64,000 bases of DNA, taken from Oscheius dolichura. Lineage: Eukaryota; Nematoda; Chromadorea; Rhabditida; Rhabditidae. The notes beneath the pieces were generated by a model. That model saw only the letters and a program-made list of their open reading frames with translations, had not been told where the DNA came from and did no database searches. Both the position numbers and the translations under genes were made by a program. Of the stretch, positions 35,208 through 45,745 are shown in pieces (within the stretch, counting starts at the first letter, position 1; every line of letters starts with the position of its first letter). The stretch lies in contig OW051496.1 in NCBI GenBank assembly GCA_932521035.1, positions 7,502,001 to 7,566,000 of the forward strand. Reading direction: 5' to 3'.

Positions 35208-35209
35208 GG

Positions 35210-36650
35210 TGTCGCTCGTTCTTCTTTGATTCGAGGCGTAAAAATCTCTTCCGTTTTCTAAAATTTAAAATTAAAAGTTGAGGTAAAAGTAAGAAATTGG
35301 GAGAAAAGGAGAGTAGAGGGTCGTCGCCGGCCGGCCCGGCCACTATCAGCTGTCAAGGAAACGTGAGTAAAAGGCAAACAGGGCACAATGCTTTGTTTTC
35401 TGCCGGCCTCCTCCCCCATTTTAGCTTGTGTGTTGGCAGGAATCGATCGATAACTGTATGGGGGTCGGGCACGACGTAAACACGACAGGATCCGAGGCCA
35501 GATTCAAACAGTAAACTTGTCTGCCTGTCTCTGTCTCTCGTCCTTTCTCTCTCGGCGAGAAAACAACGAGAATCAAACGGGATTTCTACAACGAGAGGGG
35601 ACGAGGGGCAGAGGGTTGTTTGTGGGTATGTGAGGGAGGACACTTTAGGTGGATGCCCCAGGGATTACGCGAGAGTCGGGGGTAAATAAAGGCGACTGAT
35701 CTCTGACAAGAGGCCCGCTGGTCACCCAGCAAACTCCACGTCGGGTGGCCGACCAAAATGCCATTCAAAAAAGTGAAGACTGTCGTCTTTTTAAAACGTA
35801 TTCCACATTTTTGTAAAAACAGAAAAATAACGACTATTTAAATTAATTAATCGTGCAAACTGTTATTTAGCCTCCAATCAGCCGGGGGAGTCCCTGTCCC
35901 GCGCCGTCTTTCAAAATACGGCCACTCGTTCTCTCAAGATCCGTCTCTCTACGTCACTACTTCGAAATAGTTACAGTACCCCGTTCCCCGAAACCTGAAA
36001 ACGTATCCAATTTTCACTGAAACGCGTGTGTCACTTTATGGAGGCCGGTGACGTCACAATCCGGGAAAACGAGAAATTACCAGGGAAGACCAGACAAACT
36101 TTTAACTTTTAGAAGTTGGATGGAATGGGGAAGAAACTCCAAGATCTCCGTTAAAAAACATTTCTGATCCTATGTCGGGTTGTGGAGGAATAGAAGCTTG
36201 AAAATTCTGGAAGTTGGGCTACTTTTCCGGGAGGTGGAGAATTTTCCGTCTTCAGGGACAAAGCCAATCTGGCTCAGAGACCGTCTCCATCTAGAACACA
36301 ACTCTCCCAACGGGGTAAAATTCCCCATAACAAGTTATTTCAGTTGAAAGTAAGTCATAGCCCTGAACTTCTAATATTTCTCTCTGTTACAAATGTTTCC
36401 AAGGCATCCAGGCAACGGAAAAAGATCTCCTTTGGCAGCCAGACAGTAGATTCTGTCCTCTCCACAGTCAACTAAATAATTTTATGGACAATTACCAATT
36501 TCAGCTAATAATCGCCCCTGTATATTTCCAGTACTTGGAAGGGCCACGTTTTCACAGGGACGCTGATGACGGAATGAGCAGACGGTGGCTGCATCCAACC
36601 TTCGGAATATCTGTTCCTGGAAGGCAGAATATGGAAAAATAACTATATTC
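35210..36650. other. No gene seen
   Basis: No supportable exons. Contains an AT-rich island around 35800-35870. Confidence 0.45.
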
Positions 36651-36655
36651 TCGGA

Positions 36656-37032
36656 TTAGTTGGGTACAGAAGTACGGAGGAGATCCATATACAGTCGCCT
36701 GGCAAGAGAACCCCATCCAGAGCTGGAGGTCCCGGAGAAGCCAGTCAGGAGCTCGAAAGGTTCTAAATTATTGTGTTCCCTGTCCAGTGATGTTCTCATT
36801 ACCTGGCTGATGTAGTTCTCGTCCAGGAGCTTCCATGTTTTGCAGTGGTTCTTCGTTTTCACCAGATTACCCCTCAATAAGTGTGATCCTTGTCCATTTC
36901 GGAAGGTGACTTGCTGTAAAATTCCATTTCCCGCATATGGAATGCAACAGAACAATGTTTTCCCCGGTAATCAATCATTTTCAAGCTGTCGTAAACCACG
37001 ATAAAGGGATTTGGTAGGGGGACTGTAGTCAT
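36656..37032 (-). CDS. Possible small minus-strand gene
   Basis: A minus-strand frame starts at ATG 37030-37032 (MTTVPLPNPFIVVYDSLKM), and an overlapping frame in another phase runs to TAA 36656-36658 (ending ARRLYMDLLRTSVPN). Several GT-AG pairs could join the two, but none gives a fully consistent phase. The two segments read like protein, so a short gene of two or three exons is likely. Function unknown. Confidence 0.3.
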
Positions 37033-37152
37033 GACTGTATGGCGGCGGCCGGTTGAAAGAAAAAAAGTGCCTAATCCCGTCTGTTCACTGAAGATTCTTC
37101 CGCATTATCAGAGTGTGTGTACTGTGAATTATACACTCATTGTCAAGTCGGC

Positions 37153-37158
37153 TATAAA
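37153..37158 (+). promoter_or_regulatory. TATA box of the VWD/fibrinogen-like gene
   Basis: TATAAA about 95 nt before the ATG at 37250; a splice acceptor (TTACAG) near 37232 may receive a spliced leader. Confidence 0.5.
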
Positions 37159-37249
37159 ATCTCACCTCTGGGACAAGAAGCTACATTTTTCCTTTACTGT
37201 TCCGTTTCCCCTCGCCAGTAAATTTGAATTACAGCGACGATTGACCACC

Positions 37250-40200
37250 ATGAGGACTTGGCCTCTTCTTCTCCTCCTGCTACCCACTGTTTTAGCCATA
37301 GAAGTCCCGTAAGTCGATCTTCCCTTCTGTAAAGTCTGAATATTAGAGAGCAATGTGATGGACTCGACTGCTGGAGCAAGAAAGACCTTCTAAAGGCCCT
37401 GGACAGGTACAAACACCAGCTGGACACCGTCTTGAACCAGATGAGCCAGGTACTGGACACTTTGAAAGGGGGAAATAACTCTCCTAGAACTCGAAGAACC
37501 CTGCTGTGAGGAGTTACGACATCTTTGGAACGGATACGACAGGGACGGCGGGGACGACGACTGGCTGGGCCGGGACAGACGCCCCCACCTGTAGCATCTG
37601 TAACTCTCAGCCGTGTCTCAACGGCGGAACTTGTCACGTCGACCCGTCGGATCCTTGGAACAAGTGGACGTAAGCTGTCCTCTCTCCAGATCAAATGAGT
37701 AATGTTTTCAGTTGTGAGTGCCTCGGCAACTACACCGGCAGCAATTGTAATACATTGGTCAAGTGCGAGCCTACTTCTTGTGGTGCCAATGCCCAGTGCT
37801 CCGTCTCCAACCATCAGATCAACTGTGTCTGTCGACCGGGATACTTTGGAGACCCGATGGTGGGCTGTGTCCAGCGGAAGACTGCCTGCATCTCGGGAGA
37901 TCCCCACTACCAGACCTTTGACGGCCTCCACTACGCCTACCAGGGCACCTGTCCGGTGGTCTTCTCCCAGCCGTGTACCAGCTTGGCTGGAGGATATGAT
38001 AACTTCAAGGTGGTCCACAAGAACGAGGGAGCCTAGTAAGTTCTGTATTATCAATTGAAAGGGAGGTGTCTCTTCCAGCTGGTCGTATGTCTCCGAGGTG
38101 GATATCCACATGTTCGGGCAGGAGATCCACTTCGACCGGAATAAGAGGACTATGTACTTCAATCGAGTCCAAGTCGGCTATCCCTTCTACTGGCCCTCCT
38201 CTGCCAATAGAACTGTGAGTTTGAGAGGAGGACAACGAGAGGAGACAAATTCAGATAACTCTGGAGTTCCAAGGCTCGACAATGTATGCCATTTCGAACC
38301 AGCTCGTCGAAGTCACCTTCACCACAATTGGAGCCCTCTGCGTCATGGTAAGCTTCTTTTTATCCTGTATACTACTGGCTGTAGGTCCCGGATGTGCCCG
38401 AGTTCCGTGGCCAGGATGTTCTCTGTGGATTGGCGGGAAACATTGACAACAACTACACCAATGACGTCGCCTACAGGTAGAAGGCCATATCCCCCCGTTT
38501 ATAATGTTCTCTCTTTAGAAACGGAACAACCTACCCGGTCACCTCTCAATATCCCAGCGACTCTGACCCGCTTGGCTTCAATCGAGCGGAGGATACCTGG
38601 ATCGAGCAGGAGTTCTTCCTAACCACTGGAACTACGGCCTGTGTCCCAGGAGAGACCTACAGCAATAACTCCGACTGCGTAAGGAATCCGTCGAACATTC
38701 TTTTATCCTTATAGAACGCCCCCTTCGCTGTGCAGTCCTGTGCCCCTATCCAGGATGCCATGTACGGGGCGGGACCCTTCGCCCAGTGCCAGGGAATGGG
38801 CAACGACACCATCCAGCCGCTCTATGACAACTGTGTCTTCGACGTGTGTCACAACACTCCCAAGTGTAACGCCTTATCGGATTTCGTCCAACAATGCATG
38901 ACTGTATTGCCCGGTATGTGTTATCAGAGGAATTCATAAACAAGGATATTCCTTTCAGATACCAACCTTGGTCCCTGGAGGAGCACCACCAACTGTCCCA
39001 AGACTTGCGGCCCGCACTCGTCCTACTCCAGTTGCACCTCTTCCTGTCCCGCCACCTGTGCCGACCACGAGGCGCCATCCTCCTGCGATGAAGGTGTCGT
39101 CCTCTCTAACAGAAAAGACACAAAGTTTAGGTTGTGTCGACGGCTGCGAGTGCGACTACGGCTTCGTAGTAGACAATTCCATCACGGCAAACACCGTCTG
39201 TATCCCAATCCAAGAGTGCGGCTGTACCGATCCCGATGGAAATACGCACGGAGCAGACGAGCCGTGGCTGAACCCCAATTGCACTGTTGAGGCTACGTGT
39301 CAAAATGGAACCTACACCGACTGGGTAAGTCTTTTCTCTTTTTGGTTTTTTGAGAAGGTATATCTCTAGTCTGTGCACTGTGACCAGTATGCCTTCTGCG
39401 CCCCCGACGCGACCCACGAGACAGCCTGCCAGTGTGAGCCCGGTTTCCGGGGAGACGGCTTCAACTGCACGGATATCGACGAGTGCGTGGAGGATCCCTC
39501 GAGCTGCGGCCAGGACCAGGGACTGGGAACGTGTACCAACACAATCGGCTCATACAACTGCACCTGTAGTGTGTACCAAACGGGAAGGGACTGCCAGAAC
39601 TTCATGCCGACGAGACACTGCGCCGACCTGCTCCGCTATTGGAATGAGACGGAGGACGGCGTCTACACTCTGCACTTGCCTCAGGTTGAGGGAGACGGGG
39701 TCGACTTCACGAACGTCGACGTCTACTGTGATATGACTACGAATGGCGGAGGATGGACCCTGATGTCCCACGACAACGGCAGTCTGATGGTCGGCCGGTA
39801 CTACAACGAGTATGAAGCCGGCTTCGGCGAACCCGAATTGACGTCCGTCTGGCTTGGGTTGAGGGTGATTGCCTATATGACGAAGAACTCGACAACCAGG
39901 TAGAATAACTGGGAAGGCTATATTTATAATTTGATTGTTTGTTTAGTCTACGAGTTGTCATCTACCGCTGCCCGATGGGGAACGACGACGCCCAGACGAC
40001 GGACTGCACCTACCCGGCATTCTATGTCTACGGCCCGGAGACGAATTACACTGTCAACATTCCCGAAGTGGACAGCGCACGTACAATAATTCAGAATACT
40101 TTTCAGGTCTGTGAGGGCTCAGAGAAAGTCAAATATCACTGGGACGGCTGGGTCAGATGGGATCCGGATCAGAATGGACCCTCATTCTCTACTTTTGACC

Positions 40201-40452
40201 AACACGACGCCGGTATCCCTCTGCTCTCCCCCTTGATACTAATGACTTTCTTCAGCCGACTGTCCCAGCTCCTTCCAGTCCACTGGCTGGTGGTATGACA
40301 GCAGTCAACGGTGTGGTTTTGCTGATCTGAACGGCGCCCGCTACTCCTGCGACAATGTTCCCCGAAGTCCCTTCTCCTACCTGGAATGGGGAGGCAACCC
40401 AATTGGAGACGCCTGGATGTATCTCCGCCCCGCGGACTTCCCTAACTATTAA
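37250..40452 (+). CDS. Secreted EGF-VWD-C8-TIL-EGF-fibrinogen-like protein
   Basis: Fourteen exons chain in phase: 37250-37308, 37347-37449, 37488-37669, 37712-38035, 38079-38214, 38255-38347, 38385-38476, 38519-38678, 38715-38913, 38959-39093, 39131-39324, 39370-39899, 39947-40212 and 40256-40452, giving 889 residues. After a signal peptide (MRTWPLLLLLLPTVLA) come a short helical part and a Thr/Gly-rich linker, two EGF-like modules (89-166), a VWD domain starting ACISGDPHYQTFDG (about 175-325), a C8-type Cys block (355-420), a TIL-like module (430-500), an EGF module, a calcium-binding EGF (DIDECVEDPSSC) and a fibrinogen-related domain (643-889: GGGWTLM, STGWWYD, ADLNG). VWD/C8/TIL sets occur in gel-forming and adhesive proteins; fibrinogen-related domains bind sugars or proteins. 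An extracellular matrix or surface-coat role is likely. The protein is complete. Confidence 0.93.
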
Positions 40453-40481
40453 ACTATGCATCGATTGTCATGCTCCTTATA

Positions 40482-40487
40482 AATAAA
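40482..40487 (+). terminator. Poly(A) signal of the VWD/fibrinogen-like gene
   Basis: AATAAA 30 nt after the stop codon. Confidence 0.75.
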
Positions 40488-40686
40488 TATTTCTATTAAT
40501 CAAAATCCCGAATTTTTTAGAAGGATGTCATTTTTCCTCTATAAAACCCCAGAAAAATGTAGTCTCCTCGTCCACCTAAAAATCAACTACGCACAGGTCG
40601 ATTCGGCGGGTTGTTTTGATTCCGAAAAGTTGTTTATCTGATATTCTCTCTATTTTACAGCTTACAAATATAATATTCTCGCTATA

Positions 40687-42007
40687 ATGGATCTATTCGA
40701 CCTGCACATGCCTAATGAATTGATTTTGGAGGTTCTAAAACGGGTCAGTTCTCTTCCTATAGGTTTCAAGCCATTTTTCTTATTTCCAGATGAAACCTAT
40801 TGATTTTACCCGAATGGTCCGTAGCTGTAGATTTATTTGTGATGTAGCCGAAGCGGGACAGGAGAAGATTCAAATACTGCTTCGGTTGGAGGAGAATTAC
40901 GTGTTTAGAATGCGGATTCGGGTGGAAAATGAACACGTGGGCGGTTTTCTCGTCCTTCATATTGGCCACTTCAGCCTGAAAATGATCCCAGCCTTACTCT
41001 GCTCCATTTAAACATAGCCAAGACAAGAAAATCCGGGAGGTTCATCTGTGACAAAGAGAAGAATTACATCTGCTCGACGGCGCAACTAGAAGGCCATTTG
41101 AAGCGAATGGGACTGGGGTATTTTAAGTTCTTTGAGCTGTCCCTCTACGCCAACAGACTGGGAAAAGTAGGGGGCGTCTTTAGATGGTTTACATTCTTCT
41201 AGAACCAGCTGGTGACCTATCCCATTGTGGACATCCTGAAGCGGAACCACATCACCTGTTACAAACTAGAGGCGCCGACTTGTGACTGGGTGCCGGCGGC
41301 GGTCAGCTCTGTTCATCCTCAGAAATGGACCATTTATGACATCTTTGCCAATTCTGATCTGAGGACGTCTCTTCCTCGCAATTTGGTAAGCTTTCTATTC
41401 CCCTACAAAAGACCGAATTCTTCAGAGAAACCTCCATGTTACCCACTGTTTCTCCTCAGAGGATATCGCCGACTTTCTCCTCCTCCTGGACCGCGGCTCG
41501 AAGCTGTCCATCTTTCTGAACTTTGAACCACACGGGCTGTTTGCTCAAATTACTGACCACCTCAATGTGAGCCTTCCCCTTCCTTTTTTCCTAGCCTCTT
41601 CGTTTCAGAACATCCGCCTCGGTGCCCACCCTCCCCAAAAGGTGAAGATCCGCTGTGAGGAGTTCAAGAAAGGCCGCTTCAGACCACAGGACTTTTTCGA
41701 TTTTCCCTACACTTTCTACGAGAAGATGTCCTTCGCCTATGGAAAGTCTAACCCTATCAGGACGAGAGAAGAGCGACCCAATGTCTTCATCAGCCCCTGT
41801 GAGGCGCCCACCCATGGCCAGCTGGTCATCGTCACCTATAGTGCCCCGGAGACCCTTCCCAACCAGTTCAAATACTTCCGGTATGGAGCTGTCTCCACTT
41901 GGAGGGAGTTCGTCTCCTTTATGTACGAGATGTTCCACACCACGGAGAGATTAATCCAGCAGGATCAGAAGATGACCCAGATTAGAAGAGACATATTTGG
42001 AGAATAA
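40687..42007 (+). CDS. F-box protein B
   Basis: Six exons, all introns phase 0: 40687-40743, 40790-40936, 40975-41166, 41203-41385, 41426-41566 and 41609-42007, giving 372 residues. The F-box is split over exons 1 and 2 (MPNELILEVLKR then MKPIDFTRMVRSC), as in copies A, C and D. The remainder is the variable nematode substrate region, ending with RYGAVSTWREFVSFMYEMF, the counterpart of the W..F..W tail in the paralogues. It probably works as an SCF ligase adaptor. It lies head-on with copy C (minus strand), with 115 nt between the stop codons. Confidence 0.88.
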
Positions 42008-42122
42008 ACAGATTTATGGGAGCATATCCTTGAGGGTCCCATCACTTCGTACGGCATCTTTAAAAGCTACAAGAGAATCACAAACAAATAAAGATTTATC
42101 ACCAGGCTTGAATAGAAATGAA

Positions 42123-43398
42123 TCACGGGAATAATGCCCTAACCTCTGGCTCGTCGTCCAACGAACTCTCATAATGGACACCCTCCAACCAGGTTTCGAA
42201 TTGTTCCCAATTCTTGACTACCCCATAGTGAAGTGACTCGTAAGTTTCGTTCTTCTTCTCGAATATGGCTATACAAAGGTAGTGGCCGTGTTCTTCTCCC
42301 ATTTGGGCCAATAGAATATCGTAGGAGGACGGGGTTTCCCCTTCCACGAGGGCCACCACTATTCTCATGTGGAATTCAAAGAGAAGATACGTTTCCAATT
42401 CCAGGTAGTCTTGCTTGTTGTAAAAGCGGAGATGCCCTTCCTGAAGGGGTACCTGCCCCAGTCGTATTTTCTGAAATAGACAACTGGCTGTCCTCTCTTG
42501 GTAACCTACATCCAGCCATTTTACCAAGAAGGTCATCGTCTCCTCCGTCAATACAAAACAATCTGCCCGTATATTGATCCCACTCTCAAAAAGGGAATAA
42601 GTATTCTGGCGGGTTAAGAGCGGAAGGTCTGCCGGTATCCTTTTGGTTATTTCGACTACTTTCACATCCTGTAAAGGGTTAAATTCTAATTTTGAAAAAA
42701 AGAATAGGCTTACAACTCTCGGCGTGAGTATCTCCTTCATGTCGGTCTCATTACAAGTTCCGTCAATCTCCCAGCATCTGGGCCGAAAGGCGCTCAACGC
42801 GTCGTTGGTCCAGTAGCAGGACGGCGCTCGTAACTTCGTACATCGAATGCCAATCTCCTTCAGGATCCGGTAAAGTTCTTTATCGTCGTTTTGAGAAGGA
42901 TTCAGCTGACTGTGTCAAAATTGATACTATCTACCTCAGGAATCTTCGACGCCCACAGGTTTATTTCAATTTGCTCGAGATGGAAGTATCCGAATGGCGA
43001 TAAGAGGTCGGCCAGCTCTTCCAACATGCAATTTACAGTTTGCTCATCGCGCAAAGGGACTCTCACAGCCATATATCGTTCAGTTATTATTCGGAAAAAT
43101 TCAACACTCAAGGATCCCATATTCCCATACTGGAAGCATCAGAATGAATTGGAAAATGAGCTCACTTCGCAATTCCAGTCGATATTCAACCCAAAGGAGC
43201 GGTCTTCGGCGTCTCTCATCCGGATCTTCAACTGTTTTTTTGCCTTTTTCGGCCGTCTCCTTCCATCTTTTACACGTGCAAACTGCTCGGCAGAAGATGA
43301 TGGACCTCATCTGAAGGAGGACTACTGAAGAGTACGGGCAGGCCTACCTTTTGCATTGTACTCAACAGCAAATTGTTCGGGAGAGTCGATAAATCCAT
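42123..43398 (-). pseudogene. F-box copy C, +1 frameshift in an A7 run of exon 2
   Basis: Six exons, phase-0 introns: 43348-43398, 43166-43310, 42935-43129, 42714-42905, 42510-42668 and 42123-42470. Exon 1 reads MDLSTLPNNLLLSTMQK, exon 2 opens MRSIIFCRAVCTCK as in copies A and B. Exon 2 is 145 nt, one more than a multiple of three, while its paralogues have 147 and 168. The frame up to AEKGKK and the frame from QLKIRMRDAEDRSFG onward differ by one base; the switch falls at the A7 run (T7 on the plus strand, 43235-43241). All later exons are open and end LHYGVVKNWEQFETWL plus a short tail. Either the copy is a young pseudogene or the A run is miscounted in this sequence. If the run is really six, the product would have 362 residues. 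Confidence 0.8.
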
Positions 43399-43555
43399 AG
43401 TTGACGACATTTATGGGATAAGGAATTGATTCACAGCAAGGAGGAACACAGAAAGCTGGAATCAGATAGCCGGCAATGTAAACAAGCGTTATTGTTGAAC
43501 TAGTGTTTTTGTTGTAACGTCGAGTTCGCCAGCAAACTTCCAAGTAAACACAAAT

Positions 43556-44387
43556 TTATTCGTATACAATGAACAAGTCTCTGATTGAGTATATTTCCGG
43601 GTCGTTTGGATTGAAACCGTAGCCGCGGCAAGAGGCCCTCAACCAGTCGCGGAATACCTTCCAATCCCCTGCCGTTGTATAGTGCAGCGAATGGACAGAT
43701 CTATCTTCTCGCTCCATAACGGCTATACAGAGCCACTTGTCTTCTTCCTCTCTTCCCGTTTTGGATAGGAGAACGTCGCCTCGAGTAGGGAAATCAACGT
43801 GTGATGGGTTGGACTTCAATATTATTCGGTAGTCGACGTCGAAGGAGAGATACTTCTCCTCGTCCCAACCTTTCTTGTGGATAAAATGGAGATGCCCCTC
43901 TTGAAAAGATACCTCTTCTAGTCGCATCCTCTTATATGAATACAGTAACCTCATGAACCTACGTCTAACCACATTCCCAGGAAAGTCAAGAATTCCGGCG
44001 AGTTGTCCACCCCTCCGGATATTTCGATACCACTCTCAAAAATGGAGTAGGTATTGGCGGGAGTTAGCTCTCTCGACTGTCCTATTTCGATATGTTTCAG
44101 GTCCTGAAAAGATAGGTTTGAAGAAGAATTGCTTACAATTGCCGAAAGTATCCCTACCTTTAAAGCGCTACCGTGTTTATGTGTCTGTCTGTCCGTTGAC
44201 ATGTCGAGATTTCGTGGCGCATTCCTTCTTCGATCTCTCTGTTATCTTCTCCATACTTTTACATGTTCGCACCGTTCGGGAGAAGGGAATTTACTTCATC
44301 TGAAGAGGGAGATGAAGACGGGACGGGCGGACGTACCTTTTGCATTATGCTCAATAACAGGGCGTCGGGTAGGTTCGATAGATCCAT
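43556..44387 (-). pseudogene. F-box copy D, truncated pseudogene
   Basis: Exon 1 (44337-44387, MDLSNLPDALLLSIMQK) matches copy C. Exon 2 (from 44299) reads MK, then an in-frame TAA at 44291-44293, then the F-box continuation (IPFSRTVRTCKSMEK). The parts matching exons 3 and most of 4 of copy C are gone; only a short remnant (ILSAI before gtaagc) remains. The last two exons, 43963-44103 and 43556-43930, are intact and close to copy C (NTYSIFESGI versus NTYSLFESGI; LHYTTAGDWKVFRDWL). They are joined by a 32-nt intron. An upstream in-frame ATG lies at 44415-44417. Stop codon plus deletion make a functional F-box protein unlikely, though a transcript could exist. Confidence 0.8.
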
Positions 44388-44611
44388 AGTCGCCGACTTT
44401 TCTACTCTCTGTTCCATGACGAAACTAACGGACGGTAGAGGGAGAAGGGAACGCTTTAAAATGGAGGATAGGAAGCGAGGAAATGATGACCGAAGAGAGA
44501 ATCGAAGCGCGAAGATGGAAGCGCGGCGCTTTCCTACGCACAACGAGAAAAGAATAGGGAAAATGGCTATTTCAGCTGAATAGAGTAGGAACGAGACATT
44601 CTTTCGGACTA

Positions 44612-44617
44612 TTTATT
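44612..44617 (-). terminator. Poly(A) signal overlapping a stop codon
   Basis: AATAAA on the minus strand shares two bases with the TAA stop at 44616-44618 of the 86-aa gene. Confidence 0.65.
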
Positions 44618-44916
44618 AGACAAAAAGACGGTAGAAAATAACGAGAAGAGCCAGGTAAAGCAGTGGACCGGAAGAGGGGAGGGCAGAGCTGTTGAGAGTG
44701 TAGGGACTAGGAGTCGCCACGTTAAGCTGTGGGGCATTCACCGCTGAAGATCATTTGGTATACTAAAATAGAGGGAAAATTACCCGAGGGATACTGCTGT
44801 CCCTGCCATCCTTGATAATTCGGCTGTTGAGCTGAAATTTCCATCCAATAGGCTGAGGATTCATTACCGAAGACGGCGGCTGCTTGGACGAGGACAAGGA
44901 GGAGGACGGGATTCAT
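44616..44916 (-). CDS. Small secreted protein with GPI-type C-terminus
   Basis: Two exons in phase: 44784-44916 and 44616-44743, giving 86 residues. A signal peptide (MNPVLLLVLVQAAAVFG) is followed by a Gln/Tyr/Pro-rich middle (QQPNYQGWQGQQYP) and a C-terminal Ser-rich site plus hydrophobic tail (SSALPSSGPLLYLALLVIFY), the layout of a GPI-anchor signal. There are no Cys in the mature part. Reading through the intron gives a shorter alternative end, but the spliced version explains the hydrophobic tail. The poly(A) signal AATAAA overlaps the TAA stop codon. Confidence 0.65.
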
Positions 44917-45090
44917 GATAGGACAGACGGAACCGTGAGGTGGCTCGAGTCAGTATTTATAAGGTTTCGATACTATTGTCCGGGAATGACGATTTATTGA
45001 CAACATCTTATGACGGGATTAGAAATAACGGGGAAAGAGGATTAGGCCGGGGAGGAGGTGATTTGAGGAGTACTGTTTGGACGAGATAGA

Positions 45091-45516
45091 TCAAAATAGG
45101 GCATACTGCAGTGGCAGGTGGCTGCCTACTTCGGGAGATGGAAAACAGATGGGGGATGGACGGGCTCCTCTCGAAGATACTCGTTCCTGTGGCATTCGGG
45201 TATTCCGTCTGCCGGGCTCAGTCTGGAGCAGCGGACGAAAGGAAAGGGAGGAGGCGCGAGCAGAGGCCGAAAAGGGAGATTCCAGCTGCCAAGGCATACT
45301 GTTACCCGTTCCTTCCTCCTTCTCAATGATGCACCTTGTTGTGATGGGTCCGTTTTTCCAGCCCCATGACTCACCACAGAGAGACGCCAGAGGGGCGATA
45401 TTCTCCCCTTTACACAACTGCCAATCCTGTTCGGGGCATTGGGGAAGGCCGGGAAAGTGAGAGACTCTGACCTTGAAGCACAAGAAGACCACCTCACTTT
45501 CGCATATCTGTTCCAT
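45091..45516 (-). CDS. Cys-rich, TIL-like gene, borders uncertain
   Basis: Minus-strand segments resemble the Cys-rich gene at 53.5-54.0 kb. The first (from 45516) reads QICESEVVFLCFK; then QDWQLCKGENIAPLASLC and GWKNGPITTRCII; the last reads IPECHRNEYLREEPV, matching IPECRRDECLREESV there. Cys spacing is in the TIL range. Exon borders between these pieces could not be fixed, and the second Cys of the last segment is changed to Tyr, so this copy may be diverging or broken. TIL modules are often secreted protease inhibitors. Confidence 0.4.
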   Translation of the reverse strand: MEQICESEVVFLCFKVRVSHFPGLPQCPEQDWQLCKGENIAPLASLCGESWGWKNGPITTRCIIEKEEGTGNSMPWQLESPFSASARASSLSFRPLLQTEPGRRNTRMPQERVSSRGARPSPICFPSPEVGSHLPLQYALF

Positions 45517-45745
45517 CCGTCGAGAACTTTCCCTCTCCTTCCCCGTAATCTTCTCCTTCCTTAGCCAGAAAGGGACAGACAGCCCATGTTTGTCTTGGAT
45601 GGCCTAGGGAGATCCAATGTTGCCACCGGTCGTCAATGGCCCTCCTCTCCCCCCATTCTACCGGTTCCACTGCTGTACAATGGCAATGGGGTTTATCTCT
45701 TATCTTTTCCCCTTCTTTTTTTGGAAACTCTCTCTTTTTCAGACA

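Noticed and set aside
37194-38162. 322-codon minus-strand frame
   Set aside because: Antisense to exons of the VWD/fibrinogen-like gene; no domain, no start context.
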